Notes under the pieces: generated by a model
Database searches by the model: none
What the model was told of the DNA's origin: nothing
The model's input: only the letters and a program-made list of their open reading frames with translations
In this document: positions 28,987 to 37,073 of the stretch, in pieces
Layout of the letters: every line of letters begins with the position of its first letter
How positions within the stretch are numbered: the first letter of the stretch is position 1
Source of the DNA: Skermanella rosea
GTDB taxonomy: Bacteria > Pseudomonadota > Alphaproteobacteria > Azospirillales > Azospirillaceae
Reading direction: 5' to 3'
Assembly: GCF_016806835.2 (NCBI RefSeq)
Contig: NZ_CP086111.1
Span: forward strand, 5,387,471-5,451,470
Length of the DNA: 64,000 nt
Translations under genes and position numbers: made by a program

Positions 28987-29132
28987 CAGGTCGGCTCCAC
29001 GCGTCGCAGCGTCAAAAAATGTTCGTTCTGGTCCAGCCATGCTCTTCTGGCCTTGCGGTCCGGCAGTATGGTTCCGACCAGCCGAAAGAAGGACCGGTCC
29101 TGGTTGCTGTGCCGAAGGTGGCAGAATTCATG
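28986..29132 (-). pseudogene. C-terminal remnant of a YgjP-like (M48/DUF45) metallopeptidase
   Basis: The last 48 codons of a leftward frame read HEFCHLRH...FFRLVGTILPDRKARRAWL, the zinc-binding HExxH helix and C-terminal helix of YgjP-like peptidases, which often sit beside restriction genes. Nothing recognisable of the N-terminal two thirds precedes it, so the gene is 5'-truncated. Its stop overlaps the mrr start (TGATG), suggesting the two were once a coupled pair. Confidence 0.65.
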
Positions 29133-29469
29133 GCCTCTGTCGGTACGGCCGCCCGCCGCGTTATGCTTGCCGCAGGCTGTACCGAATGTCCGGGACGCTG
29201 GCCAGCCGAATTGACGATTTCCTATGCCTCCTGAATGCAAAAATCGCATGGCTCTCCTATGAATCTATGTGGAATTTGCATTCTCAAACTGGAATGCAGA
29301 AACACGTGGCTGATCAAGCCGAGTCATGCAAATGACGCATAGATCTGTCCGCTAGGGCTATGTTCGCTTGCACAAGCGATTTTAGGGCTATCGCTAAAGG
29401 TGTTTCAGGTCCGCAGGAGAGCCGGAAGGAGTCGTTGGAGATTCTAGTGGTGCCGAGATAGGGGATGCA

Positions 29470-29807
29470 ACTGGAGCAGCGTCAACTTCCAGGACATCGT
29501 GCGGGAACTCAAGACCAGGGGCATGACGCTTAAAGCGACAGAGCAGCCCATCGACACTGCGTCCACCGTGGGCAAGGCATTCTTGGATATGTCATTGATT
29601 TTGGTAGAATCTGAGGCGATCCTCAGGAAGGAGCGGCAATTTGAAAGGATCACTCGGGCCAAGGCCGAAGGCACCCACACGGGCCGCAAGGCGACGCTGG
29701 ACTTCCATGCGATCAAGACTCTGAAGGCCCAGGACGTGGAGGAAAGCGAGATCGCGAGGAAGCTCGGGTTTTCTCGCGGCTTCGTCTATCATCTTTTCTC
29801 TGCGTGA
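29470..29807 (+). pseudogene. serine recombinase (resolvase/invertase) C-terminal fragment
   Basis: The frame reads through QDIVRELKTRGMTLKATEQPIDTASTVGKAFLDM, the long E-helix (ILRKERQFERITRAKAEG) and a C-terminal helix-turn-helix (ESEIARKLGFSRGFVYHLFSA). This is the second half of a resolvase. The N-terminal catalytic part with the active serine (YxRVSTxxQ) is absent upstream, so it should be inactive. An ATG at 29523 could give a DNA-binding peptide. Confidence 0.8.
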
Positions 29808-30058
29808 TCTATCGGAGGAGGGTAGGATCTTCGGACCCGGCCCCCTGAGAAAATCCCGGCTTCCTTGAGAGGCGTTGGGGTGTCCGCGTGAAAAAATGCA
29901 ACTCAGGTTCCAGGCCTCTTGGGCTTGCCTAGGCTTCCTTCAGAACCCTTCACGATCGTCGTCGCCCTCAAGGTTCTACAAGGTTCATGCCCGGGCGGGT
30001 CCGGTAACACCGGTGTCCTTTCAGCGTTGTTCAGGCTCTACCCTACCCCAGGAATCCC

Positions 30059-30796
30059 ATGATCTCCCGATGCCCCCTCTGGCCCTCGCTGGTCTTCTTC
30101 GTCTGTTTGATCGTCCTCCCAGATTTCGTCGCCGCCCAGACCCCGCCTCCGCCGCCCTTGGCGGAAACTGATCTGCTCCGCCGACAGATTGAGCTTCAAG
30201 AAGCCTTCCAAGACCAGCTTCTCGACGCCGTTTGGGCCACCCTGGCCACCATGGCCGGGATCGTGACGCTGGTTTCGGCCATCGTGGTCTTCGCCCAATC
30301 CCGGCTGTCGAGCGAACGCGTCAAGGCTATCGAGGACAGCCTCCGGAACCACATACAGGCCGAGACCGCCGAATTGGATCGTCGGCAGGCCCAGAGGCTC
30401 CAGGACGCCGTCGCTGCCCAGGAAGAGCGGCTGACCAAAGCCGCGTCAGAGACTGTCACAAAGCGGCTGATGCCCATCCATATAAAGACCGACAGAATCA
30501 GTGACCTTCAGTACTCCCTGCTTGAACTTCAGATCGAGCGGGATATCGAACGGGGCGTCACAGAGGCCGCCTTGAACAATCAACGGGAGTTGCTCGCTCT
30601 TGTCATCGGACGTGGAGAGCCCTGGAGGATACATAAAATCCTAAAAGAAATAATTACGAACTTCAATAAACCCGACGGGCGTATTAATATCCTCGACAAG
30701 GACCTCTGGTTCGATGTTTTGAAAAAGCTGGGACCGGACTATGCGGGAGATCGGGCAGCCCTGATCAAGCTGCTCGACGAGAGATCAGTGTCCTGA
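30059..30796 (+). CDS. hypothetical membrane-anchored coiled-coil protein
   Basis: 245 aa of unknown function. N-terminal signal peptide (LVFFVCLIVLPDFVAA, cleaved before QTPPPPP), a short Pro-rich stretch, one membrane segment (about 59-80: ATLATMAGIVTLVSAIVVFA) and a long charged coiled coil (about 85-140) followed by a globular-looking C-terminus. No catalytic motif is seen. It stands alone between the resolvase fragment and the inverted repeat and uses more AT-rich codons in its last third than the chromosomal genes. Confidence 0.7.
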   Translation: MISRCPLWPSLVFFVCLIVLPDFVAAQTPPPPPLAETDLLRRQIELQEAFQDQLLDAVWATLATMAGIVTLVSAIVVFAQSRLSSERVKAIEDSLRNHIQAETAELDRRQAQRLQDAVAAQEERLTKAASETVTKRLMPIHIKTDRISDLQYSLLELQIERDIERGVTEAALNNQRELLALVIGRGEPWRIHKILKEIITNFNKPDGRINILDKDLWFDVLKKLGPDYAGDRAALIKLLDERSVS

Positions 30797-30883
30797 CGCC
30801 TCACAGCCTCGGCTTGCAATCCATCGCTGATGCCTCCGGGGCCACGACGCCGTGGTTCCGGCATAGTTTCGTGACTGCCTGGA

Positions 30884-31495
30884 CTAGATCGGGCGATGCA
30901 TTGGGCTGGAGGACGACCTGTCGCCAGGGTCGGCCATATAAGCGTCGTAGACCTGTTGGATAGTCTTCGCCTTAGCGGGCCCAGCAGTGGGCATAGCTGC
31001 CTCCGTGGCTGGCGGTTGGGGTGCCTGGAGCTTTTCGGCGATGCGGTTGGCCAGGGCGTCGAGGTCGATATGGATGGCTGGGCCGGTGGAACCGGGCAGG
31101 ACGGCGTCGGCCGTCACCGAGGGGGCTGGTGGCGACAAGCTAGTCCTGTTGCTGGCGGCGTGGGCCCGGTCGCTTCCGATGCCCCCGCGAGCCGCATCGA
31201 ATTCCTGCTCGATCTCGAAGGCCACCCTGCGGGCCGCCCGGATAGCGTCGGGGTAGCTGCTGGTCTTCAGGGATCGGTTGATGTGGGTCCGGCCCAGAAC
31301 CGCCTGGAGGCCGGCCGGAACCCGCGTCCGGAACTGCCACACGGCTCCCCGCAGCCACAGCCCCGTGGAACGCCGCTTGGGCGACAGGGCTGTGCAACAC
31401 CCAGGGCGGGCTGAAACGGCGGATTTTGAAGGAGATGGCAGCGATTCGGCCGACGCCGTGTGCGACAGGGGTGTGTCACACCGGGCGGACTCCAA
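30884..31495 (-). pseudogene. truncated integrase (5' part only)
   Basis: The same N-terminal sequence as the integrase at 26413-28050 up to YDAYMADPG, then an unrelated tail of about a dozen residues to a stop at 30884. It lacks the Arg, HxxR and Tyr catalytic residues. It was made by the inverted duplication. Confidence 0.85.
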
Positions 31496-31559
31496 CCCCG
31501 TAAGGGCAGATTTTGCCTCTAGATCAATGGGATAAGCAGGATTGGTGGAGCCGAGGAGG
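30922..31559 (-). repeat. 638-bp inverted repeat, copy 2 (truncated integrase and tRNA end)
   Basis: Inverse copy of 26349-26986. On the minus strand it carries the tRNA-end core (31543-31559), the untranslated leader and about 190 codons of the integrase, after which the sequence diverges and the frame ends about 20 codons later. The integrase copy lacks the catalytic domain and cannot be active. Confidence 0.92.
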
Positions 31560-31828
31560 GGCATGGAACGGCCTCTACTGCTGGAGGTGCCCCAATTGTC
31601 CAACGCTTGTCGTCGGCGTGTCGAGATGTCGGGTGATGGATGGCGGCTGGCTTATGGTCCCTGCACCAGGAGCGAGGGCGGAGATCGACGTGCCTCCATC
31701 CGTCGTTGTGGATCCGCAGCCCTGATCGATTTTCCTGGGTTGGGTCACCCGAAGCGTCGTCCGCGACAGGCGTCCGATGGCCGAGCACCGGATCCTGGCT
31801 CAGCCTTGCCGGCCTGACCGCCAGCTAG

Positions 31829-32389
31829 TCATGCGGTCGTCCTCGCCTCTCGCAAAGCCCTGAACACACTCGACCGGCTGATTGCCAGCTTGGCTGCGAT
31901 CTCGGCGGGGCGGGCACCGGCCCGGTGGAGGTCGATCACCTCACTGAACCGTCGCTGGGCCGTTGGAGCCCGGCCGCGATACTTGCCCGCAGCCTTCGCC
32001 TGGGCGATGCCGATCTTCTGCCGCTCGAGCAGCAGCCTCCGCTCGAACCCGGCGACCGCAACGACGATCTCGGCGATCATCCTGCCAGTCGGACTGGTCG
32101 TGTCGATCCCGAGATCCAGGACGCGGATCGCCACCTTCTTCCGCTCCAGTCGGTCGAAGACTTCGCAGAAGTGGGCAGTGCTACGGCAGAGCCGGTCCAA
32201 GCGGGTGACAATCAGAACGTCGCCGTCACGGACGAAGTCGAGACACGCCTCAAGCTGCGGTCGGGATCCGACTGCGGACACCTGCTCCTGGAAGATCCTC
32301 TCGACACCTAGCCGGCGGAGTTGTTCGACCTGATCGTTGAAGCCGGCGGCCTGATCGATGGTTGATGTGCGGGCGTATCCGACCAGCAT
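31829..32389 (-). CDS. serine recombinase (resolvase/invertase family)
   Basis: 186-aa site-specific recombinase. MLVGYARTSTIDQAAG holds the catalytic Ser10 region; VTRLDRLCRS, the GRMIAEIVVAVAGFERRL helix and a C-terminal helix-turn-helix (RPAEIAAKLAISRSSVFRALRE) complete the resolvase/invertase layout. ATG 32389 is the family start; the frame is open 20 codons further. The gene faces the second inverted repeat. Candidate recombination or operator sequence lies just upstream (32400-32429). No transposase is adjacent. Confidence 0.9.
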   Translation of the reverse strand: MLVGYARTSTIDQAAGFNDQVEQLRRLGVERIFQEQVSAVGSRPQLEACLDFVRDGDVLIVTRLDRLCRSTAHFCEVFDRLERKKVAIRVLDLGIDTTSPTGRMIAEIVVAVAGFERRLLLERQKIGIAQAKAAGKYRGRAPTAQRRFSEVIDLHRAGARPAEIAAKLAISRSSVFRALREARTTA

Positions 32390-32399
32390 GGGGGTCCCA

Positions 32400-32429
32400 G
32401 TTCCACATGATCCTAAAATGCAGTGGAAC
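32400..32429. promoter_or_regulatory. inverted repeat upstream of the serine recombinase
   Basis: GTTCCAC at 32400-32406 and GTGGAAC at 32423-32429 form a 7-bp inverted repeat with 16 bases between, 11 bp before the recombinase start codon. This is the place for a resolvase subsite or autoregulatory operator. The assignment rests on position alone. Confidence 0.35.
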
Positions 32430-33484
32430 ACAGTGCCAAAATGGGTCAAGGAAACCCATGTGGTACTCCGGCGGCCAGTGTCGCATCGGTAGAGGCTATT
32501 GGAACTCGACCTGAGTTGGCGGGCCGGTCTGGACAGCGGCGGTAAGCACGATCACAGCGGTGATGTCGGGCACGAGACCACATGCCTCCGCCCTGGCCGC
32601 GCTGCGCGCGGCCAGGAGAGCCACTGTGATGGCAGAGAAGACAGAGGCAGGGTCATGATGAAGTGCTGGCTAGGCAAAAATCTGAGGCATCCAGGAGCAT
32701 GCCCTGATTCCGACCTCTTCAATGTTCTGCGGAAATCCCTTAGTCAATATCGGCGAGAACCTGCGGTCGATGATTAAAGGATCACCGCGGGCCTGTGATC
32801 ATTGTCAATGGAGCGGCTTGGGGAATGTCATGGCCTCACGGGTGCCGCTAACGGGTGGACATGGCAAGCAAGCGGAATAAGCCTCACTCCTGACAAACAA
32901 CATTAGGGGGGGTAAATGTGCTACTATGTAAACATAGTAACACAATCCCCTCCAGCCCTAATCCTGTGTATCAGGTGCGAAGCTCAACCGTAAACCGCAG
33001 CCTTCAGCCGTGTATACGCTCGGGCTTCGCCCGGAACGTGATCTGGTCGGTCACAACCGTCGTCACTCCATCGATACTAGGCGTGCGTCGCTCGCGGGAG
33101 CGAGCGACCACGCGGTTCGTCGCTCATCGGACCGTGCGAGCAAGCTCGCCCAGTCCGCTTCGCTTGAACCATATTGCTCCGCAAGGGGAAACCGGAAAGA
33201 TCAGGCTGAGCGATGACTCACGCGATGATCCGGTTGCCAACCATATCGATTTGGGCCGGAGGCCCGGTCGTTGCTCTTCGTTCGCTCCATGACGCAGGGG
33301 CCGCTGCGCGGCCCCTGCGTAGTTGTCTGTTCGTTCACCAATCCGATTTCTGGGGTGAAGGCCGGTCGTTGACCCAATCCAGGATCGGGTGCCGTCGGGA
33401 CGTTGACGTGGCCCTGGTCAGCCGATACAGGGGCCGCTGCGCGGCCCCATCGTTGATCCCGCCGTGGAGGACAAGGAAGGCACC
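32430..33484. other. gene-poor region with palindromes
   Basis: About 1.05 kb without a convincing gene. It holds an 8-bp inverted repeat TACTATGT-AA-ACATAGTA at 32922-32939 (operator-like) and a 12-bp GC hairpin at 33293-33319; its core, GGGGCCGCTGCGCGGCCCC, is repeated at about 33430-33448. The open frames here have mixed composition and no family match that I recognise. Confidence 0.5.
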
Positions 33485-33991
33485 ATGGCCAGGAAGCCCA
33501 AGCCAGTATTGGAGCGGATCATGGCGGCAATCCAAGCCCCACCGGGAGGCACCGAGCCCGACGCCTGCTGGACCTGGATCGGGCGATTCGAAAATGGACA
33601 ACCGGTCATCAAGGTTGCGGGCCAGCGGAAAGCCGTTAGGCCGATAGTCTACCGATACGCATACGGTAACCCGCCGCCGTCCCGCTTTGTCGCCTATCCG
33701 CGGATCAAACTGAGATGCGGCAATCCGGCATGTGTGCGGCCGGATCACATGCAGCTGAAAACCGATGCTGATAGGGAATTAAGGGAAATTGTCGCTGAAC
33801 TACACAGGACTGCCCGTCAGCAACTCGCCCGTGATCCCAGCAATCCAAAGCTACAGCGGATGGCCATGCCCTGGTTCATCAAATGGAGGGCCGGCAAGAT
33901 CCTAGCCGACCGACAGCGGCACCGCGAGGCCGCTACCAGTGAACCCGTGCGAGACATACTTCGCCAAATCTGGCGGCGGCCAGTGCCATAG
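33485..33991 (+). CDS. HNH-like nuclease-fold protein, possibly inactive
   Basis: 168 aa. CWTWIG near residue 27 and the C-terminal-type motif LRCGNPACVRPDHMQL near residue 75 are the layout of small phage-style HNH endonucleases. The usual catalytic His of the first strand (HR.AY) is replaced by Tyr-Arg in IVYRYAYG, so cleavage may be lost. A helical tail follows. ATG 33485 gives MARKPKPVLERIM; the frame opens seven codons earlier. It stands alone and ends before a perfect 32-bp palindrome. Confidence 0.6.
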   Translation: MARKPKPVLERIMAAIQAPPGGTEPDACWTWIGRFENGQPVIKVAGQRKAVRPIVYRYAYGNPPPSRFVAYPRIKLRCGNPACVRPDHMQLKTDADRELREIVAELHRTARQQLARDPSNPKLQRMAMPWFIKWRAGKILADRQRHREAATSEPVRDILRQIWRRPVP

Positions 33992-34053
33992 TCCGTAGCA
34001 GACTGGTGACCGAGACGTAATAGTGGAAATGGGCCGGGTCCAGGAATGGGTAG

Positions 34054-34085
34054 CCACACCGGCGCCCCGCGGGGCGCCGGTGTGG
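34054..34085. terminator. perfect 32-bp palindrome between convergent genes
   Basis: Two 16-bp arms (34054-34069 and 34070-34085) are perfectly complementary with no spacer. It lies between the HNH-like gene and the leftward DUF6880-like gene, so bidirectional termination is the simplest role; the following bases (cctaaaaagg) include only a short A-run. Confidence 0.6.
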
Positions 34086-34162
34086 CCTAAAAAGGCATGT
34101 CCCATCCGATTTGGTGAATGAAATTGTGATTGTCGTACTCACACTCTAATAGGCACATTTCA

Positions 34163-35350
34163 TCAGGCTCGCGACTGTCGTCGAGGCTTTTCCTCCAACA
34201 ACGGCCAGAACGCAGACTTCCGCCCATGCTGCTGCCGAAGCCGATCCACGACGGCGGCGTGATCCTCATGTCCTTTCCAGTTGGTTACCGCCTCTGCAAT
34301 CTGACCCGCTGAGAGCACATCTTTTGCCGCGTAGGAGTAGTGCTTTGAGCGAGCCTCCTTGAGCACTGCCTCGGCCATCACCCGGTAAAGCACCACCGCC
34401 GCCAGCGGCTGATCGGTGGCGAGTTGTTTGGCGATTGGACGAAGATCATGGTACCAACGGCCATCAATCTCGGGCAGTCGCTTCAGAATGATCTGTCCGG
34501 CCACGGCTGTCGCACCAACGCCGACGGGGAATTGAAGAGCGGCGAGTACATCCTCGTGCTGGACGGCAGTTTCGGTCGCCCTCACCGTCGCCGCATGGGC
34601 AGTTTCAGCAGGGAGATGCCGCACATAGTCGCGGAAGTGCTCCAGACTGAGCTTTCTCACCACCCAGTCCCATCGCACCGCCTGGGCGTCATCCTGACGA
34701 TCAAGAGCCGTCAGAGCGGCGATGCGGATGTTGACCGTACTCTGTTCACCGCCCAGCCCTCGACCATCCCATCGATCAAGCCATTGCAATGCTTCAGCGG
34801 GGCGTCCCGCCTTCAGCATCCGTGCCGCAATCTCGATTGCACGACGCTCCGCGAATCCGGTCTGCTCGACCGTCGCGACAAACGCGTCCGGATCGCCTTT
34901 GGCATCGGCGATCTGGATCAGTCCGCGAATAAGCCGATTCGTATCGTGATCGATCTGGTCCGTCGTTGAGCCTCGGGTGGGCGAACTGAGTTTGCCGCGG
35001 ATCAACTGAGTGAGTGCGTCGAGGCCCTCCGGACCCAGAGCATCAACGAAGGCAGGGATGATGCCATCTTTCAAACCGTAGTTGTTATGCTCGAACTCGT
35101 GCAGCACGACACCGGCAAGAGCTTCCGGCCGGCGGTCGCGAACGCCCGACCAGACCCGTCCCCAGTCCTGGACGGCAAGGTGGAACACGTCGCCGATACT
35201 GCCACTGCTGTCGTCCGCTCGCCCGTAAACCCGGTCGCTGGCATGAATGAAGTCGGCGAGAAGATCGGCGGCGGGAGTACGGAGGCAGGCGTTTGAGCAC
35301 CAAGTGGGTACGGAACGAATTGTTTCCGTACCTACTTTTCCTTCAATCAA
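34163..35350 (-). CDS. DUF6880-like protein, probably 5'-truncated
   Basis: The frame matches the C-terminal two thirds of DUF6880 proteins as I remember them: FIHASDRVYGRADDSSGSIGDVFHLAV, then helical repeat segments (IEIAARMLKAGRPAEALQWLDRW..., LYRVMAEAVLKEARSKHYSYAAKDVL) that resemble TPR/HEAT-like helices. The first recognisable homology begins near codon 25; the conserved N-terminus of the family is missing and the DNA upstream (35351-35450) is AT-rich and non-coding. The start at 35350 (TTG) is therefore arbitrary. Function unknown. Confidence 0.55.
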   Translation of the reverse strand: MIEGKVGTETIRSVPTWCSNACLRTPAADLLADFIHASDRVYGRADDSSGSIGDVFHLAVQDWGRVWSGVRDRRPEALAGVVLHEFEHNNYGLKDGIIPAFVDALGPEGLDALTQLIRGKLSSPTRGSTTDQIDHDTNRLIRGLIQIADAKGDPDAFVATVEQTGFAERRAIEIAARMLKAGRPAEALQWLDRWDGRGLGGEQSTVNIRIAALTALDRQDDAQAVRWDWVVRKLSLEHFRDYVRHLPAETAHAATVRATETAVQHEDVLAALQFPVGVGATAVAGQIILKRLPEIDGRWYHDLRPIAKQLATDQPLAAVVLYRVMAEAVLKEARSKHYSYAAKDVLSAGQIAEAVTNWKGHEDHAAVVDRLRQQHGRKSAFWPLLEEKPRRQSRA

Positions 35351-35763
35351 ATCAACGATTTATACGCCTTTGAGTACGGAGAGCATTATTTTTAGAAATT
35401 AATATATAAAGAAGAGACACACATCTAAGAAGAAAAATGTAGGAACTGACAGAGAGTTTGAAAGGAGGTTACCGCGTACTCCCGTACTCGCCCGAACTGG
35501 GTGCGAAGTCGAAAACCCAGAAACTACGCGGGTTTTCGGGCTTCGCACCGTTGCCAACGCTGAGAACGGAACGCGGCATCGAACATTGGATTACGAGGAT
35601 CAAGCTGTCAATTTATATTTTAGATTATCCAAATCTCACGTATACATACTCATGCTTCTAGTGATCCAGTGGCGAATTTTCGTATTGAACTTCATGAATG
35701 TCTTTTCGCCCGACTGGCTTGCCCTCCAGCCGAGTTTTTTCCCTATGGGAGCCTGCTACCGAT
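35351..35763. other. AT-rich gap with a long hairpin
   Basis: About 410 bp without a gene. 35390-35450 is strongly AT-rich. 35500-35549 folds into a hairpin with 9-bp and 8-bp stem blocks around a small internal loop. I see no RNA gene that I can name. Confidence 0.4.
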
Positions 35764-35964
35764 ATGTCTGACGCCGTCCCCGACCTGATTGACCAGTGCC
35801 TTGCCGACCTGACGGCAAAGCGAAATCGCCTTGACGCCGCCATGAATGCAGCCGCCGCCATTGGGTCCGAATATCACACCGCACTGCTCGAGAGCTACGT
35901 TGAGGTGGTGCACAGGATTCAGCGGGATCAGGGCGGGAATTCACCCGATGGTCGCCCTGCTTGA
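35764..35964 (+). CDS. small hypothetical protein
   Basis: 66 aa, MSDAVPDLIDQCLADLTAKRN..., predicted mostly helical with no known motif. ATG 35764 has no strong ribosome site, but the composition is that of a soluble protein. The frame opens further upstream into the AT-rich gap, which is rejected. Function unknown. Confidence 0.45.
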   Translation: MSDAVPDLIDQCLADLTAKRNRLDAAMNAAAAIGSEYHTALLESYVEVVHRIQRDQGGNSPDGRPA

Positions 35965-36021
35965 AGAGTGCCCAGCCCTGGCTCCACTCGGCGACCTGCA
36001 CGATCAGTTGAGGCGGCTGCT

Positions 36022-36216
36022 GTGAGCCGGGATCGGTTTCCCGAACGGGCGGTGATCCGGCACCGCGACGGCAGGCGGGGCACCATGGTCCACGGGCATC
36101 GGTTTCCGGCCGGTCAGGCGGTGATCGAGTTCGAGATCGGAAGCATCCTGGCTGACCAGATCGAAGCCATCGTGTGGACCCAGGATAATGGGATCGGGAT
36201 CGCGGGATTGGGCTGA
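36022..36216 (+). CDS. small hypothetical protein
   Basis: 64 aa from GTG 36022 (VSRDRFPERAVIRHRDGRRGTMV...), ending before a GC hairpin at 36231-36250. It could fold as a small beta barrel of the kind used for RNA or protein contact, but no family was recognised. It lies 57 bases after the previous small gene. Confidence 0.4.
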   Translation: MSRDRFPERAVIRHRDGRRGTMVHGHRFPAGQAVIEFEIGSILADQIEAIVWTQDNGIGIAGLG

Positions 36217-36230
36217 ACTTGGCAGACACA

Positions 36231-36250
36231 GCCCGCCCCGTGGGGCGGGC
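36231..36250. terminator. GC hairpin after the small gene
   Basis: A perfect 9-bp stem (36231-36239 with 36242-36250) and a 2-nt loop, 14 bases after the stop at 36216. It has a weak T-rich stretch on the plus strand (gactttgg). Probable terminator. Confidence 0.5.
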
Positions 36251-36264
36251 GTGACTTTGGTCAG

Positions 36265-36419
36265 TTGTCGTAGCCACTCCCTACGGGGTAGGGGATAGCC
36301 AATGGTCGCGAAGCAGGCAACCATCCAAGTCGTGTTGTCGTAGCCACGCCCCTACCGGGAGTATGGCCTATGGAACCGCCTCACGATACCGGTCTTGCTA
36401 TGGTATTTGTCGTATCCAC
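36265..36419 (+). repeat. three degenerate copies of a 13-bp motif about 70 bp apart
   Basis: ttgtcgtagccac at 36265-36277 and 36335-36347 is exact; ttgtcgtatccac at 36407-36419 has one change. Spacing is 70 and 72 bp and the intervening DNA is weakly similar. Too few and too long in period for a CRISPR array; it looks like a decayed tandem duplication or a set of protein-binding sites. Confidence 0.55.
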
Positions 36420-36580
36420 GGGTGTACCCTAGCGGATCGCCTCAGCCCAGTCAAGAGATCCCTGCCCGCGGCGGCTGCGGCCGCGGTAATGCCCGCAGCC
36501 TCGCTGACGCCCGCGACTCCGGCAACACCCGCGGCCGGCCCCAGGCCAACCGGGTCCAGGTCAACGGCATGACCTATCTC

Positions 36581-36672
36581 ATACGCTTTGCGGCTGAACG
36601 CTTCGATTATATTGGGTCCAAACTCGCCAAGGCACTTGGTTCATAATCGAAGCGTTCAGCCGGAAAGCGTAT
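36581..36672. repeat. 30-bp inverted repeat around a 32-bp core
   Basis: Arms 36581-36610 and 36643-36672 match over 30 bp with one mismatch. The element abuts the 5' end of a frameshifted gene. It is too long for an ordinary terminator and could be a non-autonomous mobile element or recombination site. Confidence 0.7.
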
Positions 36673-37073
36673 CAATAAGGACGCCACTGCCGAGGACAGG
36701 GCCGAGCGGGACGGCATCCGGGCCGGGCTGACGTTCGATAAAACTGAGAACGGGGGAGTGCAGGCCGCTCAGGTCAACGACTCTCAGGCGGCCGTTCTCC
36801 AGCGGGCCGCGACGCATTTTGCCGATCACACCGGCCAATACACGGGAGAACAGGCCACCGTTTCCTGGGACAAGGGCGTCACACCTCCTACCGGAGAACC
36901 GGTCAGCGAGCAGACACTCCATTTCGCCCTGAAGGGGGAGTTCGCCCAATTTCACCCTGGAACTCGATAGACAATTCGGCGGCGACGGACTCCTGAATGA
37001 CCTCAAGAGCGGCAAGTTCCAGATCGAAATCAGCAAGTGGGGCGTGATTGCTCACCCCCCTAACAACCGGTAA
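36647..37073 (+). pseudogene. frameshifted gene of unknown function
   Basis: The frame runs from 36647 through AATHFADHTGQYTGEQATV... to ALKGEFAQF, then falls out of frame and stops at 36969. One base later in register (about 36951) the reading LELDRQFGGDGLLNDL...IEISKWGVIAHPP continues smoothly to a TAA at 37073. A single extra T explains it. No family recognised. The start is lost in the inverted repeat. Confidence 0.6.

Noticed and set aside
29341-29400. Resolvase res site near the recombinase fragment
   Set aside because: Short symmetrical stretches exist (e.g. gcttgcacaagc), but no set of three subsites could be made out.
32918-33292. Small rightward genes in the gap after the resolvase
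   Set aside because: Translations lack coherent composition and overlap palindromes; no ribosome sites.
36265-36419. CRISPR array
   Set aside because: Only three repeat units of 13 bp with 57-59 bp between them, spacers partly similar, no cas genes.
36581-36672. Integron attC site
   Set aside because: The inverted repeat is long and nearly perfect and lacks recognisable RYYYAAC/GTTRRRY core sites; no integron integrase is present.
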